64,000 bases of DNA from Candidatus Rhodoferax odensensis. GTDB lineage: Bacteria > Pseudomonadota > Gammaproteobacteria > Burkholderiales > Burkholderiaceae_C. The DNA lies in NCBI GenBank assembly GCA_016718405.1, contig JADKDJ010000033.1:434001-498000 (forward strand). The letters are read 5' to 3'. Below are positions 1-7,732 of the stretch, piece by piece (within the stretch, counting starts at the first letter, position 1; the number at the start of each line of letters is the position of its first letter). The position numbers were made by a program, and so were the translations under genes. The notes beneath the pieces were generated by a model, which was not told the DNA's origin, ran no database searches, and saw only the letters and a list, made by a program, of their open reading frames with translations.

Positions 1-364
1 AAGCGCCCACGCGCGAGTCTTTCATGATGAGCAGCGCGCTTTCGCGCTCGCTGCTGCCGCCCAGACCATCAGCCACGTCAGCCAGACCGTCCTCGTGAAA
101 GCCACCAGTGAGCAGAACGCTCAAGACCGTGCCCAGCGCGGCGGCCACCAGCGGCGCCAGCGGACTGGGTGGCAAGAGCTGCAGCAGCCCCAGCGTGGCC
201 AGCGCCACCACTGCGCCGACCAGCACACCCACGCCAGGAAAGTGCCCCGCGCTGGCGCGCAACATGGCCGGGCTGTAACCGACCCAGTGCGCCACGGCAC
301 CCGTGACCGGAATGCGGGTGAAGAACTGAACGGCCAACAAGTAATGGCGCAAAAACGTGCTCAT
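1..364 (-). CDS. cobS: Adenosylcobinamide-GDP ribazoletransferase (cobalamin synthase), N-terminal part
   Basis: Joins adenosyl-GDP-cobinamide to alpha-ribazole (phosphate) in the inner membrane, the last step of nucleotide loop assembly. About 121 residues are visible, starting MSTFLRHYLLAVQFFTR; the gene runs off the left edge of the window. The family hallmark GFHEDGLADVADGLGG is present, followed by RESALLIMKDSRVG, both typical of CobS. Hydrophobic stretches between residues 25 and 80 fit its polytopic membrane nature. It lies 75 bp downstream of cobT on the same strand, so it is probably co-transcribed with the B12 genes upstream. The identity is secure; the C-terminus is not visible. 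Confidence 0.93.
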   Translation of the reverse strand, partial: MSTFLRHYLLAVQFFTRIPVTGAVAHWVGYSPAMLRASAGHFPGVGVLVGAVVALATLGLLQLLPPSPLAPLVAAALGTVLSVLLTGGFHEDGLADVADGLGGSSERESALLIMKDSRVGA

Positions 365-439
365 GATCGGTAGCAGGATACGCGAGGCAGTGCCGATGGC
401 GCGGCCACGCAGCAGAGGCGCCGAGCGGTCGCTGGATGC

Positions 440-1519
440 CTACTGCGCCAACGGCTCGGTGACGGACTTCTCCGACACCCCCGCCGACTCGAAGCTGGCC
501 ATCTCGCGCAGAATGGCACAGGCCGACTTGAGCAAGGGCCAAGCCAGCGCGCCACCCGAACCCTCGCCCAGGCGCAGCCCCAAATCCAGCAACGCCTGCA
601 CGCCCAGGTGTTGCAACATGAACTCGTGGCCACGCTCGCCCGAGCGATGTGCGAACACGCAGCGCTGCAGCACCAGTGGCTGCAGCGCGTGCGCCACCAG
701 CACCGCCGAAGTGGCAATGAAACCATCGACCACCACCACGCGGCGCTCGTGTGCGGCCTGCAACACGGCGCCCACCATGGTGGCAATCTCCAGCCCGCCC
801 AGGGCCGCCAACGCATCAAGCGGCGCCGTGGCGCTGGCGTGGCGCTGCAGCACCTCGCGCAGCACCTCGGTCTTGCGCTGCACAGCCGGGGCATCCAGCC
901 CGGTGCCGGCGCCGGTACACAAGGCGATATCCAGACCGGCCAGCCGTGCCAACAACAAGGACGCGGCCGAGGTGTTGCCAATGCCCATCTCGCCCAGCAG
1001 CAAGGCGTTGCCGGGCAGACCCCTGAGCAGCTCTTGCCCATGGGCGACGGCTTGCGCGCACTGCACCGCTGTCATAGCCGGCTGCGCCGATGAGTCGGCG
1101 GTACCCTGCGCCACCTTGCGCACCTGCAGACCGGGGCGCGCGGCGCCTTCTGGCAGTCCCGCCAAAAAATCGTGCTTGACGCCACAATCCACCACCGTGA
1201 GGGCCAGCCCATGCTGGCGCGCCAGCACGCTCACCGCCGCACCGCCGGCCAGGAAGTTTTCCACCATCTGCCAAGTCACATCGCTCGGAAACGCCGATAC
1301 ACCGCGCGCGGCCAGGCCATGGTCGGCGGCAAACACCACCATTTGTGGCTGCTCCAGCGCGGGGGTCTCGGTGCCCAGAATCTGACCCAGCTTAAGCGCC
1401 AAGTCCTCCAGCCGCCCGAGCGAGCCCAGCGGTTTGGTCTTGTTGTCGAGCTTGTGCCGCAAAGCCTGCGTCAACTCGGGGCAGTGAATGTCGGCCAGTG
1501 TGGGCAGGTTACGTGTCAT
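440..1519 (-). CDS. cobT: Nicotinate-nucleotide--dimethylbenzimidazole phosphoribosyltransferase
   Basis: Makes alpha-ribazole phosphate from nicotinate mononucleotide and 5,6-dimethylbenzimidazole, the lower ligand branch of B12 assembly; cytoplasmic. The protein has 359 residues, the usual family length. The N-terminal NKTKPLGSLGRLEDLA segment, the VVFAADHGLAARGVSAFP block and the C-terminal LGEGSGGALAWPL are classic CobT motifs. Glu318 in the last block matches the catalytic Glu317 of the Salmonella enzyme. The start codon lies 8 bp after the cobQ stop, which argues for coupled translation within the cob operon. Confidence 0.96.
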   Translation of the reverse strand: MTRNLPTLADIHCPELTQALRHKLDNKTKPLGSLGRLEDLALKLGQILGTETPALEQPQMVVFAADHGLAARGVSAFPSDVTWQMVENFLAGGAAVSVLARQHGLALTVVDCGVKHDFLAGLPEGAARPGLQVRKVAQGTADSSAQPAMTAVQCAQAVAHGQELLRGLPGNALLLGEMGIGNTSAASLLLARLAGLDIALCTGAGTGLDAPAVQRKTEVLREVLQRHASATAPLDALAALGGLEIATMVGAVLQAAHERRVVVVDGFIATSAVLVAHALQPLVLQRCVFAHRSGERGHEFMLQHLGVQALLDLGLRLGEGSGGALAWPLLKSACAILREMASFESAGVSEKSVTEPLAQ

Positions 1520-1527
1520 GAGTTCTC

Positions 1528-3138
1528 CTATCGTCGGGTTGGTGAGAGCGTTGAATCCGGGCCCAGCAAGGCATCGAGTGCGCCGGGATTGAAGTGGCGT
1601 TGCACGTAGTCGGCCAGGCCGTCGAACACGGCGTCCAGCGTGGGCACGGTAGCCCCAAACAGCGCTCGCAACACGCTGGCGTCTTCAAACAAGCCGTGCA
1701 CATACAGCCCCAACACGTTGCCCTGTGCGTTGAGCCATCCCAGGTCATTGGGCAGCACCGGGTGGGCGATGTCGCCCGCCGCGGCCATGGCCGGGTGTTG
1801 GCGCGTTTGGCCGTGGTGGATTTCGTAGCCGCTGACCGCTACGCCAGCCAAGGCAGCCCAGGGATGTGTTGGCGCGCCCACGGTGTGCCCGGCACAGCTT
1901 GGGCTCTGGCTGGGAGCCGATTTGTGCGCGTTTGGCACCATGAGGTCCCCGGCCAGAGCCCAGGCTGTGCTGCCTGCCATGGCAAGGCCAAACTTGGTCT
2001 GCGTGTGCCGCACCGTCTTATCAAGATCGAACACCGTGACCAGCGGCAGCAGACCAAGCCCCGGCGCGTTGCCATCAATGCCATGCGGATCGATCAGCGC
2101 CTCACCGAGCATCTGCAGGCCGCCACAAATGCCCAACACCGCACCGCCGCACGCCGCGTGCTGCGCAATGGCGGCATCAAGCCCCTGATGGCGCAGCCAG
2201 GCCAGGTCACTGCTGGTGTGTTTGGAGCCGGGCAGGATGACCCAGTCGCTTGAGGCCAGGCCCGCGAGTTGCATCGGGCTGCGCACCCACTGCAGGCGCA
2301 GGCCCGGCACGTTCTTGAGCGGCTGAAACTCGTCGAGGTTACTCAGATGCGGGTAGACGATGACCGCCACTGTTTTGGTGACCACCCCGGCGCTGACACT
2401 GCGGTCGTCAAAAACACCGTCTTCCTCCGGCAGTCCATGCTGCCACCACATCGGCAGCGTGGCCACCGTGGGCACGCCGGTCAACTTCTCCAGCATCTGC
2501 GGCGCTGGCGCCAGCAGCGTGGCATCACCGCGAAACTTGTTCAGCACAAAACCCTTGAGCAAGGCGCGTTCGTTCTCTGGCAACAACGCCCAGGTGCCGT
2601 ACAGGTGCGCAAACGCGCCGCCGCGGTCGATGTCGGTCACCAGCAGGCAAGCCGCCTTGGCATGCAAAGCCACGCGCATGTTCACGATGTCGCAGTCCGA
2701 CAGGTTGACTTCGGCGGGTGATCCCGCGCCCTCGATCACCACCACATCGTTCTCAGCGATCAGCTCATCCAGGGCCTGAGCGATCACGGGCCAGACGCTG
2801 GCACTGCGCCCGCGCCAGCCCACCGCCGACAGCTCGGCACTGACCTGACCCATCAGCACCACCTGGCTATGGGTGTCACGCTCGGGCTTGAGCAGCAGCG
2901 GGTTCATGCGCACATCGGGCACGGCGCGAGCGGCCAATGCCTGGAAGTACTGGGCACTTCCGATTTCGCCCTGACCGTGTTCACCAGCCACCACCCGGGC
3001 GTTGTTGCTCATGTTCTGCGCCTTGAAGGGCGCCACTTTGAGGCCCTGGCGCGCGTAGTAGCGGCACAGCGCGGTGGTGAGCCAGCTCTTGCCAGCGCCG
3101 CTGGTGGTGCCCAGCACCATCACGCATTGGGCGGTCAC
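1528..3138 (-). CDS. cobQ: Cobyric acid synthase (glutamine-hydrolysing)
   Basis: ATP-dependent amidation of adenosylcobyrinic acid a,c-diamide side chains to cobyric acid, with glutamine as nitrogen donor. The 536-residue protein has an N-terminal dethiobiotin-synthetase-like ATPase (GTTSGAGKS at residues 10-18) and a C-terminal class I glutaminase-like domain (nucleophile Cys338 in GICGG, GYEIHHG near 437-443). Translation starts at GTG, with AGGAAG 8-9 bases upstream. The stretch between DLDKTVR and GYEIHHG is roughly 35 residues longer than I expect and low in conserved character (around 375-430), probably a surface-loop insertion. With only salvage genes beside it, full corrin ring synthesis is not evident here. 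Confidence 0.95.
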   Translation of the reverse strand: MTAQCVMVLGTTSGAGKSWLTTALCRYYARQGLKVAPFKAQNMSNNARVVAGEHGQGEIGSAQYFQALAARAVPDVRMNPLLLKPERDTHSQVVLMGQVSAELSAVGWRGRSASVWPVIAQALDELIAENDVVVIEGAGSPAEVNLSDCDIVNMRVALHAKAACLLVTDIDRGGAFAHLYGTWALLPENERALLKGFVLNKFRGDATLLAPAPQMLEKLTGVPTVATLPMWWQHGLPEEDGVFDDRSVSAGVVTKTVAVIVYPHLSNLDEFQPLKNVPGLRLQWVRSPMQLAGLASSDWVILPGSKHTSSDLAWLRHQGLDAAIAQHAACGGAVLGICGGLQMLGEALIDPHGIDGNAPGLGLLPLVTVFDLDKTVRHTQTKFGLAMAGSTAWALAGDLMVPNAHKSAPSQSPSCAGHTVGAPTHPWAALAGVAVSGYEIHHGQTRQHPAMAAAGDIAHPVLPNDLGWLNAQGNVLGLYVHGLFEDASVLRALFGATVPTLDAVFDGLADYVQRHFNPGALDALLGPDSTLSPTRR

Positions 3139-3228
3139 CGAAGCAACTTCCTGCGGCGCACTGCTGAGCGAGCGCGGTTCGGGCAGCGGTGCTGAGCGGC
3201 GTTCATATCAACTTGCCTGCCGCGCCCA

Positions 3229-4266
3229 TCACCCCTGCGAACGCGCCGCGCGCAGCCCCAGGCGCTGCAGCAGTGCCATGTCGGCATCCACATCCGGGTT
3301 GGGTGTGGTCAACAGCTTCTCACCATAGAAGATCGAATTGGCACCGGCCACAAAGCACAGCGCCTGCACCGCATCGCCCATGCTCTGGCGCCCGGCCGAC
3401 AGGCGCACACGCGCCTTGGGCATGGTGATGCGCGCCACCGCGATGGTGCGCACAAATTCCAGCGGGTCCAGGTCAGGCTGCTCGGCCAGCGGCGTGCCCG
3501 CCACCTTGACCAAGTGATTGATCGGCACCGACTCCGGGTACGGCGCCAGGTTGGCCAACTCGGCAATCAGACCGGCGCGCTGTATGCGCGACTCGCCCAT
3601 GCCGACGATACCGCCGCAGCAGACGCTGATGCCCGCATTGCGCACCCGCACCAAAGTGTCCAGACGGTCCTGAAAGTCGCGCGTGCTGATGATCTCGCCA
3701 TAAAAGTCAGGGGCGGTGTCCAGGTTGTGGTTGTAGTAGTCCAGACCCGCCTCGCGCAGAATCTCGGCGTGACCGTCATCGAGCATGCCCAAAGTGCAGC
3801 AGGCCTCCAGCCCGGTGTTCTTCACGGCCTTGACCAGTTCGGCCACCGCCACCACATCGCGCTCCTTGGGTGCACGCCAGGCCGCACCCATGCAAAAGCG
3901 CGTGGCGCCAGCCGACTTGGCGCGCTCGGCGGCCTGGCGCACCTGGTCCACGCCCATCAGTTTGCCGGCCTCCACGCCGGTATCGAAGTGCACCGACTGC
4001 GGGCAGTAGCCACAGTCCTCCGGGCAGCCGCCGGTCTTGACCGACAGCAGCGTAGCCAGCTCGACTTGATTTGGGTCGAAGTGAGCGCGGTGCACAGTTT
4101 GCGCCTGAAAGATCAGGTCAGAGAAGGGCAGGGCCAGCAGGTCCTGCACTTCGGCCACGGTCCAGATGCGTTGCGCCACCACGTGTTTGGCCACGGGGGA
4201 GTGGTGCGCTGGGTGAAACTGCAACGGCATGGTGATCGCAGTGTTATCGGCGGTGGGGGACATCAT
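3229..4266 (-). CDS. bioB: Biotin synthase
   Basis: Radical SAM enzyme that inserts sulfur into dethiobiotin to give biotin. The 345-residue product carries the SAM-cluster motif CPEDCGYC (Cys81, Cys85, Cys88) and the downstream YYNHNLDTAPDFYGEI and CCGGIVGMGE blocks typical of BioB, where further cluster ligands lie. I chose the ATG at 4266 (MMSPTADN); an open frame extends to 4395, but the added residues look non-conserved and would overlap btuD. It sits between btuD (50 bp) and cobQ (90 bp) on the same strand, with no other bio gene in view. That context suggests it shares the B12-locus transcript, which is unusual for a biotin gene. Confidence 0.96.
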   Translation of the reverse strand: MMSPTADNTAITMPLQFHPAHHSPVAKHVVAQRIWTVAEVQDLLALPFSDLIFQAQTVHRAHFDPNQVELATLLSVKTGGCPEDCGYCPQSVHFDTGVEAGKLMGVDQVRQAAERAKSAGATRFCMGAAWRAPKERDVVAVAELVKAVKNTGLEACCTLGMLDDGHAEILREAGLDYYNHNLDTAPDFYGEIISTRDFQDRLDTLVRVRNAGISVCCGGIVGMGESRIQRAGLIAELANLAPYPESVPINHLVKVAGTPLAEQPDLDPLEFVRTIAVARITMPKARVRLSAGRQSMGDAVQALCFVAGANSIFYGEKLLTTPNPDVDADMALLQRLGLRAARSQG

Positions 4267-4316
4267 GGCTCCGGGTGGGTTATTACTTGGCGTGTGACGC
4301 GAGCACGGGGGGCGCT

Positions 4317-5156
4317 TCAATGTGCATGTTGGCCTTTCACAAGCTGCGGGCGAAACCCGCTGGGCGCCACTGGGGCGCCGGGCAGGGCCACCCATTGCCC
4401 ACCGAGCTGGTGGATACCGATGCGATGGTCAAACACGGCCTCCAGCGCGCGGTGGGTGGCGGGGTCGCTGCAGGCACCCTGGTGCGTGATGCGACCTTGC
4501 GCCAGGATCACCATCTGCTGGGCGTGCAGTGCCATCGATATCTCGTGCAACACGCTCACCACCGTTTTGCCTTGCGCCACCAATTCGCGCACCATTTGCA
4601 GCCAGTCGGCCTGGTGCGGCGGGTCCAGGTTGGCCAGCGGCTCGTCCATCAGCAGCACCTGCGCCTGAACCGCCAGCGCGCGCGCCAACAGCACACGTTG
4701 GCGCTCGCCACCCGAGAGTTGCCCCAGTGTGCGGCCACGCCAGTCCCACGCTTGCGTGGCCTTGAGTGCCTGTTCCACCGCCAGCTGGTCCTGCGCACTG
4801 GGCGCTGCCAGCCAGGCCTGGTGGGGCAGCCGCCCGAGCATGGCTACATCAAACACGGTGAGGTCGTCGCCACTGGCCTCACCCTGCCCCAGCCAGGCCA
4901 TCTGGCGTGCGCGCAGACGCCCCGACAGCGTGGCCAGCGGCTGGCCCAGCAAGCTCACACGCCCGCTGTGTGGCAGCAGACCCGCCAGCACTTTGAGCAA
5001 GGTCGACTTGCCGGCCCCATTGGGCCCGACGATGCTGGTCCAGCAGGCCGACGACAAGCGCACGTCGATGCCATGCAGCACTTGCACGTGACCCAGGTTG
5101 GCCCGCAGATCGTGGGCCTCTATGGCCACAGAATTGACAACAATCGCGCCACTCAT
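4317..5156 (-). CDS. btuD: Cobalamin ABC transporter ATP-binding protein
   Basis: Cytoplasmic ATPase that powers import of corrinoid from the periplasm through the permease encoded just upstream. The 279-residue protein shows Walker A GPNGAGKS (44-51), Q-loop region near 90, signature LSGGERQ (147-153), Walker B VLLMDEP (167-173) and the switch His in LHEIS. The ATG at 5156 overlaps the permease stop codon in the ATGA arrangement; a further in-frame start at 5201 would need a 48-bp overlap and is less likely. The FecE/BtuD family also moves siderophores; the B12 assignment comes from the riboswitch and the cob neighbours. Confidence 0.9.
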   Translation of the reverse strand: MSGAIVVNSVAIEAHDLRANLGHVQVLHGIDVRLSSACWTSIVGPNGAGKSTLLKVLAGLLPHSGRVSLLGQPLATLSGRLRARQMAWLGQGEASGDDLTVFDVAMLGRLPHQAWLAAPSAQDQLAVEQALKATQAWDWRGRTLGQLSGGERQRVLLARALAVQAQVLLMDEPLANLDPPHQADWLQMVRELVAQGKTVVSVLHEISMALHAQQMVILAQGRITHQGACSDPATHRALEAVFDHRIGIHQLGGQWVALPGAPVAPSGFRPQLVKGQHAH

Positions 5157-6178
5157 GAAGTTCCCCGCGTGGGCATGGCCGGGCTGCGGTGCATCAGCCA
5201 CAACAGGTAGCCGCCACCGAGCACGGCGGTCAACACACCCACCGGCAGTTCCTGCGGCGCAATCAGCCAGCGCGCCAAGATATCAGCGGCCATCAGCAGC
5301 ACGCCACCCATCAAGCTCGACAACAAGATCAAGCTGCCGTGGCGGGTCTTCGCAACCGAACGCACCAAGTGCGGCGCCGCCAACCCGACAAAGGCGATCA
5401 AACCGGTTTGCGCCACCGCCGTGCCGGTGGCCAGTGCCAGCACCGCGATCAGGGCCGCGCGCAGGTGCGGCAGTGGCAACCCCAAGCTGAAGGCGGTGGC
5501 TTCGCCCAGCGACAGGCCATCGAGCACCGGGCTGAGCATCCAGGCCGCGAGCATGCACAGCAGCCAGACCAGGGCCATCATCAGACACGCGGTCCAACCC
5601 ACAAAGCCGGTGCTGCCCAGCATGAAGGCCTGCATCGCCTGCATCACCTCGGGCGCGACTTGCATGATCAGCGACGTCATTGCCCCCAGCACGACACCCA
5701 CAATCACACCGGCCAGCAGCAGCTTGAGCGTGTGCTGCACCCCTTTGGCCAACAGCAGCGTCAACAACACCGCGCCCACCGCGCCCACAAAGGCCGCTCC
5801 GGTCAGACCCAGGCGCACCAGCCACTGGCTGGCAAAGGGCGACACGCCAAACAAGGCGAGTGCCAGCGCCACGCCCAGCGACGAGCCGGTGGCACTGCCC
5901 AGCAAATAGGGGTCGGCCAACGGGTTGCGAAACAGGCCCTGCGCCACCGCACCCGACAGCCCCAGCAGGGCGCCCGCACCCCAGGCGCCCAGCGTACGCG
6001 GCACGCGAATGTCCCACACGATCTGCGCCGCCGACGGGTCGGCCCAGGCCTGCGCCAGGCGGTCAAAGCCGGTGCTGCCCACGGCGGCGCCGATCAGGCC
6101 AAGCGCCAGCGCGCACAGCAGCAGCGCGACACCGAGTACCAGCGCGCGGCGCATCAGATCGGCCTGTACCTGGGGCAT
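5153..6178 (-). CDS. btuC: Cobalamin ABC transporter permease (FecCD/BtuC family)
   Basis: Inner-membrane channel subunit for corrinoid import. At about 341 residues it has the family length, with around ten hydrophobic segments spread along the whole chain. Family blocks are present: RVPRTLGAWGAGALLGLSGA, NPLADPYLLGSATGSSLG and GLIAFVGLAAPHLVR, the last covering the cytoplasmic loop that contacts the ATPase. The ATG at 6178 (MPQVQADL) is preferred over a TTG two codons upstream. Its end overlaps the btuD start, and it follows btuF by 51 bp, giving the order btuF-btuC-btuD. Confidence 0.9.
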   Translation of the reverse strand: MPQVQADLMRRALVLGVALLLCALALGLIGAAVGSTGFDRLAQAWADPSAAQIVWDIRVPRTLGAWGAGALLGLSGAVAQGLFRNPLADPYLLGSATGSSLGVALALALFGVSPFASQWLVRLGLTGAAFVGAVGAVLLTLLLAKGVQHTLKLLLAGVIVGVVLGAMTSLIMQVAPEVMQAMQAFMLGSTGFVGWTACLMMALVWLLCMLAAWMLSPVLDGLSLGEATAFSLGLPLPHLRAALIAVLALATGTAVAQTGLIAFVGLAAPHLVRSVAKTRHGSLILLSSLMGGVLLMAADILARWLIAPQELPVGVLTAVLGGGYLLWLMHRSPAMPTRGTS

Positions 6179-6229
6179 GGTCAAGCCTTTGGCCCGTGCG
6201 TGTGGCGGTGCAACAAACGCATGTGCCGC

Positions 6230-7120
6230 CTAAGGGAGTTTGTCCGACAGACAACGCGCCATGATGCGCGCGCCTTCGGCCATGCGCGGACCCGGTCGCA
6301 CCAGCATGTCGGCCTGCTCGGGTTTGAACACGCACACCCGCGCGTGCCGTATCGCCTGCATGCCGACCCAGCCCGGGCGCGTTTCCATGCCAGCGAAGTT
6401 GCGGTCCCCGACCATGATCACGTCCGGGTTGGCGCGCACCACAAACTCCGGGTTGAGCTTGGGGAAAGGCCCCAGCGCGGCGGGCACGATGTTGCGCACG
6501 CCCAGACGCACCAGGGTCTCGCCGATGAACGACGATTCTCCCGCCGCGTAGGGTCCGGTGTTGACTTCAAAATACACCCGCGCCGCCCGGGCCTTGGCTG
6601 GCAGCGACTGCGCCGCCGCCGAGACGCTGGCATCAATCACGCGCCAGACACGTTGCGCGTCGTTCACCGCCAGCAACTGTCCCACCTTGTCCAACACCCG
6701 GCGCACATCAGCGTGACTCTTAGGCTCCAGCGCCAGCACCTTGATGCCCAAGGCGCGCAGACGCTCGGCGCCACGGGTCGAGGTCGCCATCAGCACCACG
6801 TCGGGCTTGAGCGCAACGATGGCCTCGATGTTGGGGTCGATGCCGCCGCCGACCTGCGGCAACTGGCGCACACTGTCGGGAAAATTGGAATATCGGTCGA
6901 CCCCGACCAGGCGATGGCATTGGCCCAGTTCGCACACGGTCTCCGTCAGCGACGGCAACACGCTGACAATGCGTTGCGGGCTGTGCGCGAACTCCACCAC
7001 CGTACCGTTGTCGTCGGTGATCTGCACGGGCTGCGCCGCGCTGGCACCCGCAACAAGACAGCTCGCGACAAACTGCCAGATCCAGCGGCCCGTCAGCACA
7101 AGACTCGAAAGAGGCTTCAT
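6230..7120 (-). CDS. btuF: Periplasmic cobalamin-binding protein (BtuF-like)
   Basis: Substrate-binding subunit that hands periplasmic corrinoid to BtuCD. The 296-residue product starts MKPLSSLVLTGR and has a hydrophobic signal sequence ending near ASAAQP. The mature part has the class III periplasmic-binding fold signatures: RIVSVLPSLTETVCELG, LVGVDRYSNFP, IEAIVALKPDVVL. Its start is 2 bp beyond the cobU stop, so the ATG at 7120 is preferred over an in-frame start at 7177 inside cobU. B12 specificity is inferred from the operon; the fold alone also fits haem or siderophore binders. Confidence 0.88.
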   Translation of the reverse strand: MKPLSSLVLTGRWIWQFVASCLVAGASAAQPVQITDDNGTVVEFAHSPQRIVSVLPSLTETVCELGQCHRLVGVDRYSNFPDSVRQLPQVGGGIDPNIEAIVALKPDVVLMATSTRGAERLRALGIKVLALEPKSHADVRRVLDKVGQLLAVNDAQRVWRVIDASVSAAAQSLPAKARAARVYFEVNTGPYAAGESSFIGETLVRLGVRNIVPAALGPFPKLNPEFVVRANPDVIMVGDRNFAGMETRPGWVGMQAIRHARVCVFKPEQADMLVRPGPRMAEGARIMARCLSDKLP

Positions 7121-7122
7121 CG

Positions 7123-7707
7123 TCAGTCCTTCAAGATCAATGGCAACCCGGCTGCCATCAGGGTCACACGTTCGCACACGCCAGCCACCGCCTGGTTGAG
7201 TTGACCCAGCGCGTCGACAAAGTCGCGCACTTCGCGCCCCATCGGGATCAAACCCAAGCCGATTTCGTTGCTGACCAATACCACCGGGCCACTGGTTTTC
7301 CGCAGCGCCTGCAGCAAGGCCGCCAGCGCGACCTCAGGCGCCGGCGCGTCGGTGGCAGCGGCCAAGCCCTCAGCTGGCATGAGCTGGTTGGTCAGCCACA
7401 AGGTCAGGCAATCCACCAGCACCAGGGTTTGCGGGGCGCTGTAGGCGGCAATCGCCTGCGCCAGGGCCAAGGGCTCTTCCACACTGTGCAGGCGCGGCAA
7501 ACGCCGCGCCCGGTCGGCCTGGTGGCGCTCAATGCGCTGGCGCATTTCGGCGTCACCCGGCTGGGCAGTGGCAATCAGCAACGCGTTGTGGGTCTTGGAG
7601 GCACCCAGCCACGATTGCGCCACGCTTTCGGCGCGGCGCGACTTGCCGCTACGCTGGCCGCCCAGAATCAGCTCGCGGCGGGCCACTCTCAGTCGCGCAT
7701 CAAGCAT
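7123..7707 (-). CDS. cobU: Bifunctional adenosylcobinamide kinase / adenosylcobinamide-phosphate guanylyltransferase
   Basis: Phosphorylates adenosylcobinamide and then attaches GMP, producing AdoCbi-GDP, the substrate of CobS. The 194-residue protein has the P-loop GGQRSGKS (16-23), the RIERHQADR segment whose His62 corresponds to the guanylylated His46 of the Salmonella enzyme, and the LVDCLTLWLTN block near 97-107. Its length is at the family norm (about 180). It is 25 bp downstream of btuB and 2 bp upstream of btuF. Its presence shows the cell can salvage imported cobinamide. Confidence 0.95.
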   Translation of the reverse strand: MLDARLRVARRELILGGQRSGKSRRAESVAQSWLGASKTHNALLIATAQPGDAEMRQRIERHQADRARRLPRLHSVEEPLALAQAIAAYSAPQTLVLVDCLTLWLTNQLMPAEGLAAATDAPAPEVALAALLQALRKTSGPVVLVSNEIGLGLIPMGREVRDFVDALGQLNQAVAGVCERVTLMAAGLPLILKD

Positions 7708-7732
7708 GGCCAGGGTCCGAATTGGCCACCAC

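Noticed and set aside
4264..4395. Upstream extension of bioB to 4395
   Set aside because: It would overlap the end of btuD by 79 bp and adds a Pro/Arg/Cys-rich stretch unlike biotin synthases.
5189..7204. Long plus-strand open frame (671 codons) opposite the btuC/btuF genes
   Set aside because: It is antisense to well-supported genes, rich in Gln/Arg/His with no recognisable domain, and typical of shadow frames in high-GC DNA.
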